Of a stretch of DNA of 64,000 nt, positions 53,137 to 64,000 are shown piece by piece. The stretch spans positions 1 through 64,000 of the forward strand of contig JALQCR010000003.1 in the NCBI GenBank assembly GCA_023336205.1. The letters run 5' to 3'. Position 1 is the first letter of the stretch. Every line of letters begins with the position of its first letter. This DNA is from Pseudanabaena sp. Salubria-1. Lineage in GTDB: Bacteria > Cyanobacteriota > Cyanobacteriia > Pseudanabaenales > Pseudanabaenaceae. A program made the translations under genes and the position numbers. Below the pieces are notes generated by a model that was not told the origin of the DNA, ran no database searches, and saw nothing but the letters and a program-made list of their open reading frames with translations.

Positions 53137-54870
53137 TCACCCAAACATCTCATTAAAACCTTCGTCAAAGAAGCCATTAGGCCACTCATCAATAAAATCA
53201 CCTTCAGAGTCTATTCGCAACTCCAAACATTGAGAGCCATTCTTACCGCGATCCACATAAACTACAGCAATATCTTCATGACTTAGTTCACCATTACGGA
53301 TAAGTTTTTGCAACCTCAATAACAAATGTTCGCTATGAGTCTCAATAATAAACCGATTGCCAAAGGACTTAACTGATTCAGCTAAAAGCGAACCGAGTTG
53401 GGCTTGCAATCGTGGGTGAATATGGATCTCTGGTTGCTCAATTACAATTGTTTTATTTCGGGATAAAACACTTTGAATGATTACTGGTAAAATTTGACTA
53501 ATCCCAAAGCCAACATCAAGCAAACTCACATTTACCTTTGTGTACCTATCAATCAGTCGAATTGCAAATACATCACTCAAGTCTGATGTTTCCTCATCCT
53601 TAAAGTTTGAGATCTTAATTTCATAGCCTAAATCAAACAATTCAAATTGCTTATTTACTGCATTAAGCACATCAGGTTTTGTATATAAAACATCAGCAAT
53701 ATTTTTTCCACCTTGACCTACTTGTTCTCCATTATTACCACCAAAAATGTACAATCGTTCAGGATAGGATCTCAAAGGACGAATGTAAACCAGATTCTCC
53801 AAGTAGCCACGAAGCAAAGTAGATGCCTTTATTGTTAGATCCAAAACAGGCTTTAAAGCACCACTCTTCTCATAAACTAAAGATAAATACTCACTTCTTG
53901 GTTCACTTAAATCATATTGCCAATCGCCGACTTCATTTAGTAAAAAATGACGGCATAAAACATAATGTGAGTACCTTAAAGCTATTACAAAGTCCTCCTC
54001 AGCTTGCTGAAAACTATATTTCTGAAATCTTACTTGTAATTGAAGTAGTGTATCAAATAATAAATATTGGTTTTCTAAATCACTCAGTTCGGATTCCAGA
54101 CCATCAATTTGCAGTTTGCCAATCCCCTGATCTTCAACTTTGCTCTTTATTTCCTTTAATTCATAATCTAGCTGTTCAATCTTGGTTTTAAGTACATCTT
54201 TTTGTTTCTGTAACTCGTTAGCAACTTTTTTTTGAGAAGACCTTACAGAAAGCCGAATAATTTCTTTGCGTTCTAAAATATCTCTAATTTCAGAAAGCAG
54301 CATCTTACTAAAATCAAGCTTAAATTCTTGCCACCAAAATTGCCAAAAGCTATGCTTGAAATTAATCTCGCTCTCATCAATATTTAAAATAATGCCATTA
54401 TCATCTTCAGCAATATTCGGAATATAGGATAGTAATGGTCTTAACTTATCTCCAACAAATAAATCAACACGATCAAACTTGATTTTAGAAAATTCTTTGT
54501 CGTAATTAAACGAAATTTCCAAGCCTAATAACGAATTATCACTCAAATATTTAGATAGAAGCTTTGAGTCACCTCCCATAATTTGCTCGGTATCTAGATC
54601 GAAAAAGACCTTAAACGAGAAAGATTTATCTAAATCATGGTTATTAATATATTGACTGAAATTTCCAAGATCGACTAAGTTACCTTTAGCTAATAGAAGT
54701 GTTTGCGGATCAGTTGCCTCTTGTAAAGTTTGTTTTAACAAAAGTAATGACTGTAAAACTGAACTTTTACCAGAAGAGTTTTGACCATAGATCAAAGTAA
54801 TAGGTCGGATTGGAATCTTTTCCTGATTTGCAAATGCTTTAAAATTATGAATTTGATATTCACTCAACAT
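53137..54870 (-). CDS. AAA/ABC-type ATPase with DUF3696 (defence-type)
   Basis: 577 residues from the ATG at 54870, one base after the cmr6-cmr1 stop; an in-frame ATG at 54903 would overlap that gene. N-terminal Walker A LIYGQNSSGKSSVLQSLLL (about 23-41), a central coiled-coil (about 210-270), then the ABC-like SLLDVGFGISQILPVI, Walker B TIVIEQPEIHIHPRLQAQL and switch FIIETHSEHLL. The C-terminus IDEWPNGFFDEGFNEMF matches the DUF3696 end. It resembles defence ATPases of the OLD/Septu style without TOPRIM. It forms a cassette with the following PLD-like gene in the cmr operon. Confidence 0.88.
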   Translation of the reverse strand: MLSEYQIHNFKAFANQEKIPIRPITLIYGQNSSGKSSVLQSLLLLKQTLQEATDPQTLLLAKGNLVDLGNFSQYINNHDLDKSFSFKVFFDLDTEQIMGGDSKLLSKYLSDNSLLGLEISFNYDKEFSKIKFDRVDLFVGDKLRPLLSYIPNIAEDDNGIILNIDESEINFKHSFWQFWWQEFKLDFSKMLLSEIRDILERKEIIRLSVRSSQKKVANELQKQKDVLKTKIEQLDYELKEIKSKVEDQGIGKLQIDGLESELSDLENQYLLFDTLLQLQVRFQKYSFQQAEEDFVIALRYSHYVLCRHFLLNEVGDWQYDLSEPRSEYLSLVYEKSGALKPVLDLTIKASTLLRGYLENLVYIRPLRSYPERLYIFGGNNGEQVGQGGKNIADVLYTKPDVLNAVNKQFELFDLGYEIKISNFKDEETSDLSDVFAIRLIDRYTKVNVSLLDVGFGISQILPVIIQSVLSRNKTIVIEQPEIHIHPRLQAQLGSLLAESVKSFGNRFIIETHSEHLLLRLQKLIRNGELSHEDIAVVYVDRGKNGSQCLELRIDSEGDFIDEWPNGFFDEGFNEMFG

Positions 54871-54871
54871 A

Positions 54872-56842
54872 TTACTTTGTCTCCAATGGATAAATCGTGG
54901 CAAACTCTGACGCTTTTTTCTTCAGAATATCAAGATAGTCCTTACGTTTTCCTTGTGTCGCGCCAAACACTGTCACCACTTGATAATCACCCAAATCGGC
55001 AATCCATACGGGCGAAGGCTTGACTTCTTTACCCACAACACCACAGAGATTACCATCATAGGTTTTCTCTCCGCGCCGATCTGTGACCTTGAACTCTTGA
55101 CTATGCAACACCGCCAAAGCATAGGGCTTGCCATAGTCCTCATCACCGCCGCACAGAACGATCCTACAATTTGCATCCACCGCCTCACGCCAGCGATCGC
55201 CACTAATAGCCGCAGGTGCATCAGGAGTATTGCGTCCACTCTGATTTAACGCTCTCAACGCATCAGCAAAATCCTTGATCCTTGACTGATAGAGATTTTG
55301 TAAATCCTTCACTCCATCAGGAGACTGCCAAAAATCATCTTTGCTATCAATAAAGAACGTTGAACCACGATACCAAGGAGCGCGATCGCGAGTTTTGCGA
55401 GAATAGCAAGGTCGTCTTGCCCCCTGTCCAATCCCACCTAAATTAAACATCAACCAAGTCAGGCTCCTAAACAACTTTTCCACATTTTCAGGATTTTGAG
55501 CATTTGGTTCTATCGAATGAGACAAAGTTAAAATACCAGCCTGTTCACCACACTTATCATCCCTACCTTGAATATTTGAACGTGGTTCTTTCTGTACCAC
55601 CGCACCTTCCAAAATTCGTACCTGTACCCAGCCGCTACCCTCAATCTCTAAAGACCCAAATAGCTTACCTTCCCATTCTTTAACTTGATTCACTTGATTC
55701 GCAGGTATTAACCCCAAGGCAAAAGCACGAAACCAATAACGCAGCATTGACTTAAAAGCGATCGGGCGCACTTCAGCTTCTGCTTGACCACGCATTTGAT
55801 ATTCATTACGGCGATCGGTCCATTGCGTAAACTTTTGACGACCATGAATAAGTTGCCCTTCTAAGCCAAACTCAACCCTCACAAATTCACGAGTAGAGCG
55901 ATCGCTTTCACCCGCCTTAATCAAAGCCCCATAACCCGAATTAACCTGTGAGCCAGCCCCATTTTTTAAACCAGCCGTCAACCAACCCATCACCTTATCA
56001 ATCAGCGATTTTTTAGCATCATCACTCACCGTACTCGCCGCCCGAATTCCAATTAAAAAAATTGGCTCCTGCAATGATAAAAATGGATTTGGATTCGGTG
56101 CATAATCTAAGCGATCGCCATTCCAAGTCCAAATATTATTTGCCATATCCACAGTCAAACCACCCGACTTGTCATCACGGCTAGGCATAGGATAGGCATC
56201 CAGAAATACTATCTTACCCATGCGATCGCTATCTTTCGCATCCAGAGAACCAAAAAATTTCTCAACTTCTTTCTCATCATTATTCAACTGCCGCAAAGCT
56301 TCAGCCCTAGCCACACCCCGCAGCGTACTCGAAGGAATAAACGGCATTCCCAAAGCATCAAAAGCAGGTAATAAAATACTCTCAGGTCCCCGATGACCAC
56401 CCACCCGAATCCGCCAAGGACATTTCACCTGAAAATAGTTACCCTCTCCCGCAATTCTCTTAGTCCGTTCCGTCAACTTTGCCAAACGTTTGCTGTAATC
56501 TGCCTTATCCTCGGATAACTGCAAAATCTGAATCTTAGTTCCATCTTTATTTCCTTGATCAAGCGATCGCATCCAGCGCAAATATTCCACAAAACTTGCC
56601 GAAGGATCGATCTTTTTTGGAGATTCCCCCATCAACCAAGGCGAAGGCTCCTGATTATTACCACCATTACCACCGCCGCCAGATACCCCACCACCCTTAT
56701 TACCGCTATTACCACCGCCACCAATAATGTTAGGAATAACTTTCTTAACAGGATTAGGCACAACTTTTTGAGTAGCGAGATTTGTTTTCTGCGGTGCGCT
56801 TGATGGTTGTTTTGTTGGTCTGCTTGGCTTATCAAAAGTCAT
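54872..56842 (-). CDS. Cmr6-Cmr1 fusion protein (type III-B)
   Basis: 656 residues, about twice a single RAMP subunit. Residues about 1-75 are Lys/Pro/Gly-rich (IGGGGNSGNKGGG). A Cmr6-like RAMP domain follows (about 130-325; IRVGGHRGPESILLPAFDALGMPFIPSSTLRGVAR, GYGALI). The C-terminal half is Cmr1-like (about 335-656; GQLIHGRQKFTQ, AFKSMLRYWFRAFAL, WEGKLFGSLE, LGGIGQGARRPC). In standard type III-B loci these are separate genes. Both cap and terminal backbone subunits would thus be tethered. Transcribed in the cmr operon. Confidence 0.85.
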   Translation of the reverse strand: MTFDKPSRPTKQPSSAPQKTNLATQKVVPNPVKKVIPNIIGGGGNSGNKGGGVSGGGGNGGNNQEPSPWLMGESPKKIDPSASFVEYLRWMRSLDQGNKDGTKIQILQLSEDKADYSKRLAKLTERTKRIAGEGNYFQVKCPWRIRVGGHRGPESILLPAFDALGMPFIPSSTLRGVARAEALRQLNNDEKEVEKFFGSLDAKDSDRMGKIVFLDAYPMPSRDDKSGGLTVDMANNIWTWNGDRLDYAPNPNPFLSLQEPIFLIGIRAASTVSDDAKKSLIDKVMGWLTAGLKNGAGSQVNSGYGALIKAGESDRSTREFVRVEFGLEGQLIHGRQKFTQWTDRRNEYQMRGQAEAEVRPIAFKSMLRYWFRAFALGLIPANQVNQVKEWEGKLFGSLEIEGSGWVQVRILEGAVVQKEPRSNIQGRDDKCGEQAGILTLSHSIEPNAQNPENVEKLFRSLTWLMFNLGGIGQGARRPCYSRKTRDRAPWYRGSTFFIDSKDDFWQSPDGVKDLQNLYQSRIKDFADALRALNQSGRNTPDAPAAISGDRWREAVDANCRIVLCGGDEDYGKPYALAVLHSQEFKVTDRRGEKTYDGNLCGVVGKEVKPSPVWIADLGDYQVVTVFGATQGKRKDYLDILKKKASEFATIYPLETK

Positions 56843-56844
56843 AA

Positions 56845-57498
56845 TTAGCTCTCCTTAAAAGTATTGCTCAAAGATTTACGAAACTCTCTTAACATCGAAC
56901 TAGCACCGATCGCGATCGCCCGACTCACAAGCTGCGGAATCAGCGTCTTAATCGCCAAATTTGGAAATAACAAACTTCTCTCAGACTCAAAATAGTGACC
57001 ATCAGCCAACAAAAATATCTTCAAACTATCATCGCGATATATCCAAATTTCAGGCACAGCGATCGCCTCATAAGCCGAAAGCAAAGTCTTAGAAGTCACA
57101 TCCGACTCAATCGCCAAATCAGGCGGCGGATAAATATCCACATCAATCCGTTCCTGACAATCTCTCACCAAAGCCGCATTAGCAACGTAAAAACAAGTAT
57201 CAGGCTCAACACCAGCGCTTCCTCTGCGATAAAAAGTAGTAGAGCCAAAATCTTCCCAATCCCTGCCCTGCGCGTCTAAAATTGCTTTGACAATATCGCC
57301 AGCAATGCGATGGGGTCGCTCGTGTCTTGATAATGGAGACATAATTTCTAAAGTACCTTGATAGTATGCAATTCGAGTGTGACGATCTTCTCCTAAATCC
57401 TCAAGAATATTTTCACAATCTTGCCAAGTCAAGGAATGGAGGGAGATCGCGCTACCCTGTCGTAAATCAATTGATTTAATGGGAACAGATACAGTCAT
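56845..57498 (-). CDS. Uma2-family (DUF820) protein inside the cmr operon
   Basis: 217 residues from the ATG at 57498, preceded by AGGAGAGG; the longer frame to 57522 begins in sequence duplicated from the end of cmr5. Uma2 motifs: DLGEDRHTRIAYYQGTLEIMSPLSRHERPHRIAG (about 33-66), GVEPDTCFYVAN, DIYPPPDLAIESDVTSKTLLSAYEAIAVPEIWIYRDD. PD-(D/E)xK-like fold; role unknown. It starts 2 bp after a truncated toxin ORF and ends 2 bp before cmr6-cmr1, so it is cotranscribed with the effector complex. Confidence 0.88.
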   Translation of the reverse strand: MTVSVPIKSIDLRQGSAISLHSLTWQDCENILEDLGEDRHTRIAYYQGTLEIMSPLSRHERPHRIAGDIVKAILDAQGRDWEDFGSTTFYRRGSAGVEPDTCFYVANAALVRDCQERIDVDIYPPPDLAIESDVTSKTLLSAYEAIAVPEIWIYRDDSLKIFLLADGHYFESERSLLFPNLAIKTLIPQLVSRAIAIGASSMLREFRKSLSNTFKES

Positions 57499-57500
57499 AG

Positions 57501-57578
57501 TCAATCCTCTCCTGATACACATTTATCAAATAACATTGCAGCAGAACGCGGCAAACCCTGATCAAGCAGCAGTTTCAT
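57501..57578 (-). pseudogene. Truncated DUF5615 (PIN-like toxin) start
   Basis: 25 codons: MKLLLDQGLPRSAAMLFDK matches the start of DUF5615 PIN-like toxins, then the frame runs into CVSGED and stop, a copy of the end of cmr5. The ATG overlaps the 3' end of the DUF433 gene by 17 bp, the usual antitoxin-toxin overlap. About three quarters of the toxin is deleted, so the module has lost its nuclease. Confidence 0.85.
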
Positions 57579-57804
57579 CACTTATATGCAACTCGATAAT
57601 TTTGTCAGCCAAATAGCTAGAAGTAAAAAGTAAAGCTTGCCGAATATCTTCATCTTCTAACTCAGGAAACTCCTGCCTTAACTCTAAGCGATCGGGATAG
57701 ACCGCCAAAATCTCAAGAACACGCCGTACAGTTAATCTCAAGTTACGAATGCATGGTTGACCATTCATAATCTTAGGGTTGCAAGTAATCCGCTCTAGTT
57801 TCAT
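57562..57804 (-). CDS. DUF433-family antitoxin
   Basis: 80 residues, full length for DUF433: ITCNPKIMNGQPCIRNLRLTVRRVLEILAVYPDRLELRQEFPELEDEDIRQALLFTSSYLADKIIEL. These are HTH-like antitoxins of DUF433-DUF5615 modules. It follows cmr5 by 2 bp and precedes the DUF5615 remnant. The module interrupts the normal cmr5-cmr6 order and its toxin partner is broken, so the antitoxin is probably an orphan. Confidence 0.88.
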   Translation of the reverse strand: MKLERITCNPKIMNGQPCIRNLRLTVRRVLEILAVYPDRLELRQEFPELEDEDIRQALLFTSSYLADKIIELHISDETAA

Positions 57805-57806
57805 AA

Positions 57807-58208
57807 TCAGTCCTCTCCTGATACATCATGATAAACAGCCGTTGCCCAAAAGCTAAATTCCTGAGCGATCGCTAGTCCCAAGCCAGTTAGACCGAGATAA
57901 TCAGAAACATCTAAATCTTTCAAAGTAGTTAGACCGTCATCATTTGCCAAGTTTCTACGTTGAGATAGATGTTCTAAACACTCAAAAAACTTTTTAACAA
58001 CTTGTTTTTTCCCTTCCATGTCCTTCCCTAGAGCTTGTTCCTCAGCCTTGAAGCGCATCATTCCCCAAGTGGAAAGATAGGTGTAAATCTCAACTGCTTG
58101 ACTTTTTTGTTGCTTGAGACGATTAGTATCATCTCTAGTCTGCAATTTCAAAGAAGATAAAGCAGCATATACAGGCGTACCAATACTTCGCGGATCGAAT
58201 GTCATCAC
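57807..58208 (-). CDS. cmr5: Type III-B small subunit Cmr5
   Basis: 133 residues, helical. Characteristic Cmr5 features: QAVEIYTYLSTWGMMRFKAEEQALGKDM (about 38-65), EGKKQVVKKFFECLEHL and a final LGLAIAQEFSFWATAVYHDV (about 110-129). Cmr5 forms the inner belly filament of the Cmr complex that contacts the target RNA. It follows cmr4 by 8 bp. Its last codons (VSGED and stop) are duplicated 300 bp downstream after the DUF433 module. Confidence 0.88.
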   Translation of the reverse strand: MMTFDPRSIGTPVYAALSSLKLQTRDDTNRLKQQKSQAVEIYTYLSTWGMMRFKAEEQALGKDMEGKKQVVKKFFECLEHLSQRRNLANDDGLTTLKDLDVSDYLGLTGLGLAIAQEFSFWATAVYHDVSGED

Positions 58209-58216
58209 TTTTGCTC

Positions 58217-63308
<5,092 letters not shown>

Positions 63309-63485
63309 GATCGCCTTCCCTCCCACACACATTTACAAAAGCAATTTATCAGTATTTCACGAGAAAAACAAATTAATCCAAATATTTTTCTTATTTATTT
63401 ACACAAATTAAATACTACTTATAGACTTAGTTTTATATATATTTATAATCTTTAATAAATATCGTCATTTACTTGACATAACACC
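63309..63485. promoter_or_regulatory. Divergent intergenic region, cas10 / WYL regulator
   Basis: 177-bp, very AT-rich (63350-63475), between the start of the cmr operon (minus) and the WYL gene (plus). It should contain both promoters and probably the regulator's operators; no clear palindrome or consensus box can be called by eye. Confidence 0.5.
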
Positions 63486-64000
63486 ATGCCTAAGACTAGC
63501 GACTTGCATCCCTACAGCGATCGCCAAGCCTTCGATCGCCTGCTCCTTCTGATTGCCACCTTTATTCATCACCCTGGAATTGGCAGCCCAGATCGCATCG
63601 GCAATAACTCCCAATCAGCCCACGAATCCCTAGAAGCAGTTCAAGCAAAAGTTTATGAAATAGCACAACAATACAATATTCAATTAACTAAATATTCCAT
63701 CCCCACCCTTCGCAAAGACCTAGTTACACTCCGCAAATATGGCATTTTAGAGCAACGTATTTATCGTTGGGGCTACTTCTTAGGCACAGGTGTAATGTCA
63801 TTTAAAGACTTGCAAGTAGCTCTCAATGCCCTCAACTCAATGGCAAAATATCAGCGATCGCCCCAGGCGATCCGTATTTACCAAGACCTCGAAAAGAAAC
63901 TGCGCAGTAAACAAATATTAGAATCTACAGACTATCTCTATCCCGTGCGATCGCAAATAGATCGAGCAATTATCTACACCGATCTTGATGAAATGCTAGA
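63486..64000 (+). CDS. WYL-domain transcriptional regulator (partial, runs off window)
   Basis: First 171 residues only. The N-terminal part is HTH-like (DRLLLLIATFIHHPGIGSPDR..., SIPTLRKDLVTLRKYGILEQRIYRWGYFLGTG, about 20-115), followed by FKDLQVALNALNSMAKY. This matches cyanobacterial WYL regulators beside CRISPR-Cas genes, of which Sll7009 of Synechocystis is a studied example. The WYL domain itself lies beyond 64000. Divergent from cas10, so likely a regulator of the cmr operon or the array. Confidence 0.75.
   Translation, partial: MPKTSDLHPYSDRQAFDRLLLLIATFIHHPGIGSPDRIGNNSQSAHESLEAVQAKVYEIAQQYNIQLTKYSIPTLRKDLVTLRKYGILEQRIYRWGYFLGTGVMSFKDLQVALNALNSMAKYQRSPQAIRIYQDLEKKLRSKQILESTDYLYPVRSQIDRAIIYTDLDEML

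Overview
The window looks like the chromosome of a cyanobacterium. GCGATCGC-type HIP1 sites are scattered throughout. Typical cyanobacterial families are present: GvpA/C/N/J, the XisH/XisI pair, DevBCA-type exporters, many Uma2 proteins, a plant-type ferredoxin and a WYL regulator near CRISPR genes. A gas-vacuolate filamentous genus such as Pseudanabaena is my guess from overall style; no rRNA or other marker proves it.

0-7.6 kb: ybeY, a small membrane protein, then a gas-vesicle region. An upstream cassette gvpA-gvpC-gvpN' (gvpN truncated) is followed by a second, complete gvpA-gvpC-gvpN-gvpJ. An ISAs1-family element sits in the leader of the second gvpA. 7.6-16.1 kb: ordinary chromosome (MFS transporter, ferritin-like protein, ECF sigma factor with ChrR-like anti-sigma, nusB, ferredoxin, MAPEG, GNAT, pentapeptide protein, xthA). 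16.2-19.0 kb: an ISL3 element broken by both a MITE and an IS4-type element. 19.1-23.7 kb: bolA, a LuxR-type HTH protein and a devBCA exporter with a divergent TetR gene. 23.7-28.6 kb: Uma2 and hypothetical genes and a xisHI pair whose xisH is split by IS30.

28.6-45.6 kb: four CRISPR blocks sharing one 36-bp repeat (about 117 repeats: 42, 15, 6 and 54). All are read leftward, with the leader next to cas2 at 45.6-45.8 kb. Between and within the blocks are non-spacer DNA segments whose ends abut repeats and which cut genes short: a 255-bp operon scrap, a PIN-gene segment (also hit by nested ISs), a phage-like segment and an MscS/ProV/ProWX segment. I regard these repeat-bounded segments as the most unusual feature of the window.

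45.8-63.3 kb: a type III-B (Cmr) locus on the minus strand: cas10, cmr3, cmr4, cmr5, a toxin-antitoxin relic plus Uma2 gene, a cmr6-cmr1 fusion, a DUF3696-type ATPase, a MIT_C/PLD-like gene (split by an IS), a CARF-HEPN effector, csx18 (split by ISL3), cas1 and cas2. A WYL regulator is divergent from cas10 and runs off the window. No cas6 is present. Cas10 has a GGDD palm motif and a CARF-HEPN ribonuclease is encoded, so cyclic-oligoadenylate signalling is expected. Cmr4 seems to lack the usual catalytic aspartate. Core cmr genes are intact, whereas three accessory genes are broken by ISs or deletion.

Reconstructing IS insertions (removing the element plus one target duplication) restores full-length frames for xisH, csx18, the MIT_C-like gene and two transposases, which supports the element boundaries given here.
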